Part shown: positions 1 to 10,259 of the stretch, in pieces | How the letters are laid out: the number at the start of each line of letters is the position of its first letter | Position numbering within the stretch: position 1 is the stretch's first letter | Assembly (NCBI GenBank): GCA_037953625.1 | Contig: CM075653.1 | Span: forward strand, 98,497,639-98,561,638 | Direction: 5' to 3' | DNA from: Crotalaria pallida | Taxonomy: Eukaryota; Streptophyta; Magnoliopsida; Fabales; Fabaceae | Length of the DNA: 64,000 nt | The notes under the pieces: generated by a model | The model's input: only the letters and a program-made list of their open reading frames with translations | What the model was told of the DNA's origin: nothing | Databases searched by the model: none | Program-made: the position numbers and the translations under genes

Positions 1-1099
1 TATGCATTTGCCTTATAATTCTATATTGCTAACTTATAACACTACTCTGGATGAGAAGGGTGTGAAGCAATTAAAAATATTAACCACTAGCGACATGAAT
101 TTTATTATTTGAATATAGTTTTGTCTTTTAATAAATGCAATTATATTTATCTACCACTTATTTTATTTAATTTTTGTATACAACATCTCACAAAATATCC
201 CAAAATATAAAGGCCAGGGACAATTTTTATATACAAAATTATATTCACTGCAGAGGGCTTAGATATATGATGATGATGAAGGACAACCTGAAAATGATAA
301 CACATATACACTACTATTTGAACATACAGCCATGCAGAAGATTATCATGCAGTAGCAGTTCTCTAAGCAAAGCCGTATACAAAAAATAATGCTGACAAAA
401 AATCTTGATGCAATAATAATTAACACGGGTTATAGATACAAAAAAAAACTAAGAAAGCCAGACTTAAAGAATCTTGATGCAATAATCTATAAGCCAAATT
501 TCTACACAAATGGGCCAACTGTTAACTAGCTACCTGAGTGTTGAGACTAGAGATGTTGACGTCTCAACAAAAAATGACCTCTACGACCGAAAAGGAGAAC
601 AAAAAACTAATAGAATAATTCGAGCAACTCCATCTACTTGCTGTGTTAACATAGGTAAAGAGGTACAGATTCTCATAAAATCCTCATTGGACCTATATAA
701 GGTTTTTTTCATCAATTACTTGATACAAGCCGGAAAAATGCCACTTCACTCCTTTATACATGAGGGGAAATTCTAATATACTTGAGGGGAATATTTTTTT
801 ATGAACTCTATAAGATAGTACTTCGTCCGCTCGTTATCATAAGATAGTACTCTATATTTTTTTTTCCATCAATCAATCCAGCCAGCAATTTGTCTTAATC
901 ACTAAATTATACTTTTCAGCTTCTAAAAAAATCACTTTTTCCAGAATCGAATTTGCATAATCACTTTTCCTATGAACCTAATTAAATTGAATTCATTTCA
1001 AATGAGGAAGAGATTAGGGCTCAGATTACCCATTTCAATTCACTTAACAAAAATTGAAGAGATTAGGGCTCACATTTAACAAATGAGGAAATTTAACAA
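1..1099. other. AT-rich intergenic DNA, no gene recognised
   Basis: No coding region, RNA gene or complete repeat was recognised here. Short open frames at 174-389 and 510-776 have low-complexity translations without known motifs. The stretch 990-1090 repeats the words GATTAGGGCTCA and AAATGAGGAA, so it has some local duplication. Confidence 0.6.
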
Positions 1100-1109
1100 A
1101 TTACCTCGA

Positions 1110-1304
1110 CCAGTGGAGGCTGACACAAGTGGAAGGGGCTTGTATCCCTTAAGCATGTGGTCGCGGGTTCGAGTCGTGCCCGAGGCACATGTGAATGGAG
1201 CAAGCCTTATTGGGAGCATCGCCCCCGAAAGGGCCCGACCGTGGTGCGAGAGATTAGTCACCCAGTTGCGCGGGTGGATACCCTGGTTCATCCGAAAAAA
1301 AATA
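1110..1304 (+). mobile_element. SINE (tRNA-derived retroposon) with perfect target-site duplication
   Basis: About 195 bp, flanked by the perfect 10-bp duplication ATTACCTCGA at 1100-1109 and 1305-1314. The head contains a pol III A-box-like stretch (near ACACAAGTGG, 1123-1132). A clear B-box follows about 45 bp further (GGTTCGAGTCG, near 1167). The 3' end is an A-run just before the second duplication. This combination is typical of tRNA-derived SINEs, which are mobilised in trans by LINE enzymes. Overlapping open frames on both strands are incidental. The family name is not known to me. Confidence 0.85.
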
Positions 1305-1348
1305 TTACCTCGAAGAGAATACACACGGAGAACTAGAGAAGATGCTTG

Positions 1349-1453
1349 GCGAGTGAGCCTTTGTGGAAACCGAGTGACAATCGGAGATTTGCGACAGAGA
1401 TTTGCGATCGCGAGTGAGCCTTTGTAGAAACCAAGTGACAATCGGAGATGAGA
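1349..1453. repeat. Tandem duplication, about 62 bp period
   Basis: The block GCGAGTGAGCCTTTGT plus the following ..AACC.AGTGACAATCGGAGAT occurs near 1349-1391 and again near 1409-1451 with a couple of substitutions. It lies directly after the SINE. No function is proposed. Confidence 0.6.
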
Positions 1454-1555
1454 ATCGAAGATTTCAATGTGGACACTGAGTTAAGAGTCTGAGACTTTGT
1501 GGCTGCGTGAGTAAGAGTCACGAGTGAGATGTGATAAACTATAGCTATAATTTCT

Positions 1556-1735
1556 ACGGGTCGTATGTGGCTATTACGACCTTAAAGTCGTAATACCCAT
1601 TTACGACCTATTAAAAAACTTAACAACACCTGCTTACGACCAGTGTTAAAACTTAGTTTTTTAATATGTCATAGGGGGTGCTACGACCTGATGGTCGTAG
1701 TATCCCTTACGATCCGTATTAAAATTTGTTTTTTA
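1556..1735. repeat. Cluster of TACGACC / GGTCGTA motifs
   Basis: The 7-mer TACGACC and its complement recur about eight times in 180 bp, several as facing pairs (for example TTACGACCTTAAAGTCGTAA). Dense short inverted motifs of this kind are typical of subterminal regions of CACTA-type transposons. No CACTA terminus or TSD was found next to it, so only a repeat is called. Confidence 0.5.
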
Positions 1736-2370
1736 AAAAGGGCATGATGGATATTAATTATATATATGGGGTGACATCCATAGACCTTGGAGTGGCAAAA
1801 TTAAATCCCTAAAAAAACGTACATACTTACAAAATTATATATTTAAAAAAACGTACATACTTACAAAATAAAAAAAATTAAAAAAAATAAAAAACCGGGC
1901 TCAAAGCTAGTCTACTATCTACTATCTATATATAAAAGGATCACTTTTCGAGGCATCACGTTTGTCGGAGAAATTTTCGAGGCATCACGTTTGTCCCGTG
2001 AAGCTTTCCTCGCACCAGAAAATTTGTAGGTGGATAATCATTATCTCTAATCAAAATTATAATTTAAAATTAAATAAATTATTTAAATTTATTTTATCAT
2101 TATATGTTTGTAGGTAAATAACATTATCTCTAACCAAAATTACAATTTGAAATTAAATTAGTTATTTAAATTTATATAATCATTATCTGTATGTGAAATC
2201 ATTATCCTCAATTTGTTGAGCAAAACATTATCCTCAACAAAAATATTTAAAAAATATTAAAAAAATCACTATATATATAATAGGCTTTCTCATTCAATTT
2301 TTAAAGTTCTATCTAATTCCAAGAATTCTCTTCTCCAAATTCTTTCTTTTATTTTTATTTTTTCCCTCAT

Positions 2371-2568
2371 TCCTCTACTTAAAGCTCTTAATTTTGATTT
2401 TTGAGTGTTTGATGAATTACATATTAGATGATGCATATTTTGTTATACTTTTAATTGACTTTTGTTTATTCCTCTACTTAGAACTCTTAATTTTGATTTT
2501 TGAGTGTTTGATGAATTACTTATTAGATGATGCATATTTTGTTATACTTTTAATTGACTTTTGCTTAA
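2371..2568. repeat. 99-bp tandem duplication inside Helitron 1
   Basis: Two adjacent copies (2371-2469 and 2470-2568), both starting TCCTCTACTT, differ by only a few bases. They lie just upstream of the ATG8-like fragment, in what would be its leader. Confidence 0.8.
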
Positions 2569-2585
2569 TGCTAATTTCAGGAAGA

Positions 2586-2759
2586 ATGACATTAATGAGT
2601 TACTTCAAACAAGAGCATAACTTTGGTAAGTTGTTATACATACTTACTTTGATTATTCTTTGTTGAAAGAATATGCAAACAATTGATCTTTTTCTCTTTT
2701 CAAAGAAGAGAAGGGCTAAGGCTTCTAGGATTAAGAAGAAATACCCTTATCGTATTCCG
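2586..2759 (+). pseudogene. ATG8-like (autophagy ubiquitin-like protein) exon fragments captured by a Helitron
   Basis: ATG8 is the ubiquitin-like protein that is lipidated on autophagosome membranes. The first piece (2586-2625) reads MTLMSYFKQEHNF and ends at a GTAAG donor at 2626. The second piece (about 2703-2759) reads KRRAKASRIKKKYPYRIP. Together they match the N-terminal helix region of plant ATG8, where the family has an FK.EH..E.R..EA.RI..KYP.RIP pattern. The acceptor before the second piece appears to have lost its AG (CAA where CAG is expected). The ubiquitin-fold core and the C-terminal processing glycine are absent, so this cannot encode a working ATG8. The family assignment is by eye from the pattern; the intron position between the two pieces supports capture from genomic DNA rather than from mRNA. 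Confidence 0.72.
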
Positions 2760-4792
2760 GAGAGAAATAATTTTGGTGAGTCTTTTGCCTGTTTGAAGAA
2801 ACAATGTTTTTCGATTTATTTATGAATTTTTTTTTCCGTTTTTGTCATGAGATAAGATAAATGATTAAAAAGATCAAAACATTTAAATATGAATAATAAT
2901 AATAAATGTGATAATTATATTAAAAAATAATAAAGGTAAAAAATATTAATTTATCCATCAAATAAATATAAGAAATATCTTATAATATTATCCAATAAAA
3001 AAATCAGAATGTATAATTTTGGTTTAATTATATATAATTTTTCATATTAGATGTGATAATTATATTTAAAATATGCTAAATTATCATGTCTTATGCAATA
3101 GAAAATATTTTGATTTATCTTTAAATCTACCCATAATACCATCAAACAAAAAAAATATAAAAAAGTTTAATTTTCATTTCACTCTAATAATTAATCATAA
3201 TATCATGATAAAACGTGTTAATTCATCGATCAACTAAATAAGGAATACATTAATTTAATACTCATCTATACATAGACAAATATAATATTAAATATATAAA
3301 AAAAGAGCCAATATTATATTCATAATAAAGTGCAATGTGTTAACCAAGATAGTCAAAAAATAACAATTTCAATGTCGTTTTCATGTTCTATGAAATAGTG
3401 TATATTCCAATTTATCCTTAAATTTTCTTATAATACCATTAAACAAAAAAGATCAAAATATTAAATTCTGATTTGTTTTTAGTTATCATAATAAAGTTGA
3501 TAATCATATAAAAATATTAATTTATCTATTAAATAAATAAGGAATGTCTAATTCTGATTTACTTTTGATTCATCATAATAAAGTTAATAATCATGTAAAA
3601 AAATGTTAATTTATCTATTGAATAAATAGGAAAACCTCAGATAAAAAATGTTATTTTTTATTTATATAAGAAAGTACAAAATTTTTCAACAAGCTCATTT
3701 TTTATTGTTGTTTAATAATAATCTTTACTTTAAAATATTTAAATATTAATAATCCGTACATTGCACAGGATAAAAATAAAAAAGTTTAATTTTGATTTCA
3801 CTTTAATTAATAAAACATGCTAATTATCGATCAACTAAATAAAGAATACATTAATTTAATATTGATCTATACATAAATAAATATAATATTAAAAAATGAA
3901 CTGTCATTATCTTCCAATGAATTCATGTCCAATGAAATAAGGGATATTATGATTTATCATTAATTATTCTCATAATACCATCAAACAAAAAAAATCAAAA
4001 TAATAATAATTTTTTATTTATCATAATAAAGTATATTGAATAATCCTTTTTTTATAATTATTTTTGTTATTGTTTAATAATAATCTTTACTTTATAATGA
4101 AAATAATAATAATCTTTAATTTAAAATATTTAATATAAAAAAATTTAATATCAACAATTCGTGCATTGCACGGGGTAAGAGCTAGTACTTATATAAAAAC
4201 ATCCCTTTTCGAGGCATCACGTTTGTCGGAGAAATTTTCGAGGCACCACGTTTGTTCGCTTAAGGAATACTCGCACCAGAGCATTTGTATGTAGATAATA
4301 TCGTCTTTAATCAAAATTATAATTTAAAATAAATAAATTATCTATTCAAAATTAATATTTAAAATTAAATAATTATCTATATGTGGAATATGTTGAATCA
4401 TTATCCTCATTTTGTTAAAAAAAATCATTATTCTCAAAAAGATCGATAAACACAAAGAGATGATGCTTGAGCATTATCTGTATGTGAAATCATTATCCTC
4501 AGTTTGTTGAAAAAAGAAGTAATCATTATCCTAAAAGAAATATTTAAAAAAAATCACTATATATAACATGATCTCTCCTTCATTCTTTACCTTTGTTTCA
4601 CCTTCAGATCTCTCTACTTCCAAGAATTCTCTAATTTTATTATTTCGTATTTTATGTTCCTAATTATTTATTTCTTATTTTATATTTGATTTTTGTTGTG
4701 TGTTTTTGCCATTTATTCTTATTTATTGTCATGTTATATATATGTTGTGTGTTACAACTTACAATATTTGAATGAAAATTGGTAATGTGTAG

Positions 4793-4870
4793 GATGGAGA
4801 TAGATTTTGGCGTATGCCTGAATGCTACATCCATGGCAACACGATTAAGTATCTTCGCGTTCCTAATAAG
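4793..4870 (+). pseudogene. LSM4-like exon fragment captured by a Helitron
   Basis: LSM4 is a subunit of the Sm-like LSM rings that bind U6 snRNA and decapping substrates. The 26 codons at 4793-4870 include DRFWRMPECY followed by HGNTIKYLRVP, the diagnostic Sm2 segment of LSM4 (the family normally has RGN at the H position). The stretch is bordered by an intact acceptor (TGTGTAG at 4786-4792) and a possible donor (GTGTGT at 4871), so one complete genomic exon was taken up. No other LSM4 exon is seen nearby. It lies about 600 bp inside Helitron 2, the same relative place as the ATG8 fragment in Helitron 1. Confidence 0.8.
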
Positions 4871-5020
4871 GTGTGTCGCGGTGGTTCAATCCTTTTTTTT
4901 CTTATGTCTTTCGGTGAAAAGGTTTATATTATTATTTCGCCATGTAAATCCTGGTAATAAGTTATATATTCACGCAGTAATTATTAGAAGATGCACACTG
5001 TTTGTTAAATTGTCTATGTC

Positions 5021-5118
5021 CCCAAAAGAGCATGAATTGTAACATAAGGAAAGTCACTCAGAAATTGAAGACCCCAAAAGAGCGTGAATTGTAACATAAG
5101 GAAAGTCACTCAGAAATC
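5021..5118. repeat. 52-bp tandem duplication inside Helitron 2
   Basis: Two adjacent copies beginning CCCAAAAGAG at 5021 and 5073 share GAATTGTAACATAAGGAAAG and the following bases, with one or two changes. Confidence 0.8.
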
Positions 5119-5821
5119 CCAAACTGTTTAGCGTAGAGTTGCAGTTTCTTTTATAATTATTTTTATTTTATTTTATTTATTGTAACATATGAAAATGAAT
5201 TTTATTTATTGTAATAGATCAAAATACAAGTAAGTCTCTGAATTTATATTTGAATGTCATAAAGATAGTGTGACATTGGGGTGCATAAATACATAGAAGT
5301 ATGTTCCAACCCCAAATTGTCAACATGATTAGGGTAGTAATCTCATAATATATTAAAAGATAACAACAACATTAAAAAAAAAACAGGCTGCTTTTTGTTT
5401 GGATTTTTATTTGTTTGGATAACAACAACATTATTAAATGTATATTAAAAGATACCAACAACATTAAAAAAAAACAAGAAACAAATTACAGATCTAAAGA
5501 TAAAAACAACTAAATTCAATCTGAATCTCTTCCTACTTTTCTGTAATCACTTTATCTAAATGTATTGTCGGGATAAATTTATTTGTTTTTTTATCATAAT
5601 AATTATGAAAAAATAATAATTAATATAAAAAGTGTTATATTAAAAAACTGACGGATTAATCTATAAAAAATTATAAAACATGTAAGAAAAAGAATTTGCA
5701 TGTCTCATCTAGAAATTTCCACGTAATTCATGCAGAGATCATAAATCTGTATAGGTTAATGGGTTTGGAGTATACATCATAGCTCACAAACTTCCCTTAA
5801 TATTTGGCACAGTACGTCAAC

Positions 5822-8509
5822 TGTAACATCCTGAAAATTAATATTAATTAATATAATTTTAGTATATAAATATTTATTTAAGGATAGGATTAAGCCTTAG
5901 AAATGGTACAAGGATAGAAGGGTAGTAGGAGCATAGGCCGACCTAGGATGCAAGTATAGGACCTTGGCCCGATCCCGGCCGAGCTAGATAAGGTGGTGTG
6001 CATATGAACCGAGCTGAATGAGAACCAAACGCGAAACCTATTGTTCAGTTTGGATTAGCCGACCTCAACGCACCTCACAGTATCATCCGAGAAGGAGGCT
6101 CGGACTACTGCTGTTCCTACAAACCGAGCTGACGTGTCCTAGCCGACGTACCCGAGCCGACACATCCTGGCTCCTCCGTGCCAGCTCATGTTGAGCTGTT
6201 GATCCTTTGGTTTTCGTGCCGTCCGTACGGTACTATCACTTTATGTCACTATCATTACTTTATGTCCCTTTCAATGTACTATTCATGGCTTCCTCAAGAA
6301 GCCAATGAATCTTGGTCATACAATCTAGCTTCCACAAGAAGCCACTAAATCCTAGCCACACAATTAATCCCCCTAAATGAATAAAAGAAAAGCCCCTACA
6401 CAACACAACACTTTGCTCTCTCTCATCCTCATTCGTCTCTCTCCCCCACTTTCTCTGAAACTCCAGCAACCAAACCCCAACCCACCTTCTTCCTCCACCA
6501 ACCGGAGAACCCTCCTTCCACCGTCTTCTTTTCCGTTCTGGAACCCCTGGACCGCCGTGGAGTTCGTGTGTGACTTGGTGAAGTGGTGTGCAACTGGGAG
6601 GAACCCGTGACAGCTTGGAAGAAAAAAGAGTCAAGGGTGTGAAGTTCAAAGGATCAAGCATCAAAGAAGCCATTCTCAAGTTCTCAACTCTTATCTCACA
6701 CGGTTTGAGGTAAGGAGTGAGTGTTACCTCTACTTGAGTTTGGGTTTCTAGGGTGTTCATAAAGGGTACTAAGAGTGGGTGTTAGATTAGGGAATGGATC
6801 TAGGTTAATATGAGAAAGGAAAGGTAAAAAGGGTAAAGGGGACTAATAAATGAACTAGAAACATGGATGTTAGGTGAATATGGAATATTGTTATATGCTA
6901 TATATTGGTAAGTACATGATGGATTGGATGAGTGTTTTATTCTGATTGTTGTTGTTGTTGTATAAGTGATTATGAACTTTGTGTATAAATGATTATGAGC
7001 TTTGATATTTATGATGCATGTCTGTGGCCGAGTGGCCGAGCTGAGTGATTGCGCGAATGGGTATGAGAAAATGGTAGAGATGGAGAATAGGAGAGATAGA
7101 GTAATAAGGCAGAAAATGAGTAAGGTTAATGGAAAGAGGGAATGGTTACCAAGTTTAGCCGAGAGAGGCCGAGCTAGAAAGATGGTTAAAGGGGTAAGTA
7201 GAGAGGTGGAGCCGAGAGAGGCCGAGCTAAGTAAATAATGAGATTAATGTAAAGGAATAAATTAAAGTGTTGAGTCGAGAGAGGCCGAGCTAAATAAATG
7301 GTTAAAAGGATAAGAGGAATAAAGAGAAATGGCTGTGTGATCGGGTCGTAGCAGACGCGTACCGGGTGCGTGCATTGATCGCGTCAGACACATACTGGGT
7401 ATGTGCAGCTGTAAAACGGGTACTGGGTACTCGCTGTTATGATTCACACAGGGTTCCGAGAACGGAATCGGTGAGATATGGTCCTGGTCATAGCACACGC
7501 GTACTGGGTGCGTGCATTGATCGCGTAAGTCGCCGAGATGCGCCGCTGTAAGACGAGTACTGGGTACTCGCAGTTATGGACTCTCCTTAACTCCATGGAA
7601 TGATCGGCGGTAGTGCTCCTGGTCATAGAAGACGCGTACTGGGTGCGTGCATTGATCGCGTAAGACGCATAGCGGGTATGTGCAGCTGTAAGACGGGTAC
7701 TGGGTACTCGCAGTTATGGATGACACTCCGATATCCGACTTTAAATGGTGTAAGACATGCACTGGGTGTATGCATCCGAGAAGAGTAAAAGATTGTAAAC
7801 TATGTGAAAATGGAATAATGAGTAATGAGTCCAAGATAGTGATGGTAATCCGAGGTAAGAGCATGTGAACCGAGGTATAATTAGTCGGTGAAGGATATCG
7901 TGGTTGAGAATGTGAACCGAGGTAAAGTTAGTATGTAATGAGCAAACTGGTTATGATGTGAGCAGAGCTGGATGAGATGGTAGGGTGTGAGCCGAGTTAG
8001 ATGAGATTTGTGTGTATGTGAACCGAGCTAATGTGGATATATGCATGAGATATATGAGCTTGATTACTTGTTATTTATATGCTTTTTGACTACCTGTGTT
8101 TGACTTGGTAGTTCGGTATGTCATTTTAGAAACTGCTTATTTAAGTTCTGTGTAATGTTCACCTCCTTACCATTTTTCAGGTACTGAGCCCGAGCAGACG
8201 CAGTCCCCGGCCGAGCAGGTTCACTCTCCCTCACAAGGAGAGTAAATCATTTAGAGTTGGATAGCTGATGGGGGTCTCGGCCAGTTGGGCCGAGCTAAAA
8301 CACTTATTTGTATTTTGAATGACCGAATTGAATGTACTTAAACCTATACTTTATGTATTTGATGTATTTAAGTCTTCCGCTTTATTAACTCTGATGACTT
8401 GGCATTAATGAGAAGAAATAGTATTTTGGCAAATATCATATTTGTTTTTAAAGAAATTTTAATTCCTAGATTTCGGGTTTAAGAGTAATTATTATTATAG
8501 GGTGTTACA
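5822..8509 (+). mobile_element. Solo LTR of a long-LTR (probably Ty3/gypsy) retrotransposon
   Basis: 2688 bp beginning TGTAACATCC and ending GGTGTTACA, the TG...CA ends used by the other long-LTR elements in this window. The flanks TCAAC (5817-5821) and TAAAC (8510-8514) agree at four of five positions, consistent with an old 5-bp duplication. No second LTR or internal region is present, so unequal recombination probably removed the rest. It interrupts Helitron 2. It carries a tandem repeat block (7345-7770) and a possible intron (donor GTAAGG at 6710, acceptor TTTTTCAG ending at 8180). Orientation is inferred from similarity of its start to that of the Tekay element at 28746. Confidence 0.78.
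7345..7770. repeat. Three degenerate tandem units of about 140 bp inside the solo LTR
   Basis: Each unit contains ACGCGTAC.GGGTGCGTGC followed by ATTGATCGCG (units near 7353, 7497 and 7631) and then a GTACTGGGTACTCGC box. The spacing is about 144 and 134 bp. Small open frames over this block on both strands are by-products of the repeat. Confidence 0.8.
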
Positions 8510-9639
8510 TAAACTCTAAAGCTAAACTAGAAAAAAAAATATATATATATATATTTAAAATTTAAATGATAATTATAATAAAAAATATAATAAAGGTAGA
8601 TTATCTTATAAAAATGACAAATTTTTTTACATAATTTTATATTATTTATTATTATGAGCTCATTTTTTAATTTTACCTGACACAATTTTTAAACCAAACA
8701 ATATTTTATCAGTATTGCAATATCGAAAGTGAGAATATTCCAATATTTTTTTAAAAGTAAAACAAATTAAATACTAATAAAGTATAGATTTTTTCAAACA
8801 TTACAAATAATATATATGGATATATGATTAAATATAATGATTATCATTTTGTAAAAATTTTGCAATGGATAAATACTTTAATTGTTATAATTTCTAAAAA
8901 AATCTGTAACAGATTAAAAACAAAGGTACATACATTTCAAAAATTTAAAAACAAAATAATTCAAGATGATTAGAACAATTAGGATAAAGATTTTTTAGGA
9001 TCAAATCTTATGATTAATTTGAGATAAGATAAACGATGAAAAATATCAAAATATCAAAATATGAATAATAATAATAAATGTGATAATCATATTAAAAATA
9101 TGATAATTTATATTAAAAAAATACTAAATTATCATGTCCCATGAAATAGGAAATATTTTGATTTATCCTTAAATATACTCATAATATCATCAAACAAAAA
9201 AATATTAAAAAAAGTTTAATTTTGATTTCACTCCAATTAATCATAATATCATAATAAACGTAATAATGATATATAAAAAGTGTTACTTCATCGATCAATT
9301 AAATAAGAAATACATTAATTTAATACTCATCTATACATAAACAAATATAATATTAAAAATATAAAAAAAGAGCAGTCATTATATTCCTTATAAAATGCAA
9401 TGTGTTAATTAATCAAGGCAATCAAAAATAACAAGTTCAATGTCGTCTTCGTGTCCTATGAAATACGGAATATTCTAATTTATCCTTAAATTTACTTATA
9501 ATACCACCAAACAAAAAAGATGAAAATATTTAAATATGATTTACTTTTGATTCTTTAAAATAAAGTTGATAATCATATAAAAATGTTAATTTATCTATTA
9601 AATAAATAAGGAAGATATCAGATAAAAAGTGTTACTTTT

Positions 9640-9824
9640 AACCAACAAAGCCCAGCACAGTTGGTAGATAACTGAGTTCCTTAAGCATGATGTCAGGGGT
9701 TTGATCCCTGCTGTGGACATGGAAAAGACTTTGTTGATAGAGGCAAAACCCACTTCGATAATCTTTAATCCTCGGAGGGGATTAGTCTTCGGTTGTCGGC
9801 GGGGATACCCTTGGTGTAAAAAAA
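9640..9824 (+). mobile_element. SINE inserted in Helitron 2
   Basis: About 185 bp with a tRNA-like head (AGCACAGTTGGTAGA as A-box region; GGTTTGATCCC as B-box) and an A-run at its 3' end. It is flanked by duplicated AAAAAGTGTTACTTTT (about 9624-9639 and 9825-9840). The unoccupied site can be read in the sister copy: Helitron 1 has the same neighbourhood without the insertion at about 3640-3670. The insertion is therefore younger than the split of the two Helitrons. Confidence 0.85.
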
Positions 9825-10031
9825 AAAAAGTGTTACTTTTTATTTATACAAGAAAGTACAATATTTCTCAACAAACTCATTTAAATTAATTTTTTTAAGT
9901 GTAGTGTTTGATTTAAGTCTATGCCTTTTGCTATAATTTTTTTTATTGTTATGTAATAATAATTTTTATTTTAAAATATTTAATATAAAAAATTAAATTA
10001 TCAATAATCCGTGCATTGCACGAGAGCTAGG

Positions 10032-10041
10032 TTATTTATAA
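10032..10041 (+). promoter_or_regulatory. Candidate TATA box of the P450 gene, next to the Helitron 3' end
   Basis: TTATTTATAA, about 220 bp before the start codon and 2 bp after the terminal CTAG of Helitron 2. It is followed by a pyrimidine-rich leader-like stretch. The transcription start is not known, so a role is inferred from position only. Confidence 0.35.
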
Positions 10042-10259
10042 GATCTCCTCCCCTCCCTTCCATTCCCTCTACTTATCCCCAACCAAACTGAAAGTGATTG
10101 CTTTGTCCTTAAAATAGTGACATCATGTTATTGCATTTATCAAACTCAACAAAAAAGGACAGCGTAAAGATTTGACAGAACCAGTTTGCATTGCTATTTG
10201 CAATTTGACTTCCACAGTCTCCACACCATCACCTTCTCTCTCAAGTATTCATACCAATC

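Larger units (their letters stand above)
1911..4185 (+). mobile_element. Helitron 1, non-autonomous, with ATG8-like gene fragment
   Basis: The 5' end begins with TC (TCTACTATCTACTATC). The 3' end shows the canonical Helitron hairpin GTGCATTGCAC (4161-4171), a short G-rich spacer and the terminal CTAG (4182-4185), followed by T. No Rep/helicase ORF is present, so the copy is non-autonomous. Its first 60 bases and its AT-rich 3' third are repeated in Helitron 2, which starts where this one ends. The base before the 5' TC is G rather than the expected A, so the left junction is less certain than the right. Confidence 0.75.
4186..10030 (+). mobile_element. Helitron 2, abutting Helitron 1, interrupted by a solo LTR and a SINE
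   Basis: It starts directly after the CTAG of Helitron 1 with a diverged copy of the same head (the stretch CTTTTCGAGGCATCACG occurs in both). It ends at 10030 with the hairpin core GTGCATTGCAC followed by GAGAGCTAG. Its 3' third matches that of Helitron 1 almost block for block. About 2.7 kb in the middle is a solo LTR (5822-8509) and about 190 bp near the end is a SINE; without these the element is near 3 kb. No replication protein is encoded. The initial TC is not preserved, so the exact 5' base is uncertain. Confidence 0.7.

Noticed and set aside
1076..1441. Overlapping open frames of 114-121 codons on both strands as a gene
   Set aside because: They are created by a SINE with its own TSD and by the tandem duplication next to it; no protein motif is present.
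6260..6760. 166-codon minus-strand ORF as a gene
   Set aside because: It lies inside a solo LTR with defined ends, opposite to its apparent transcription, and has no recognisable motif.
9646..9720. tRNA gene
   Set aside because: A- and B-box-like words are present, but no cloverleaf closes, and the A-tail plus TSD show a SINE.
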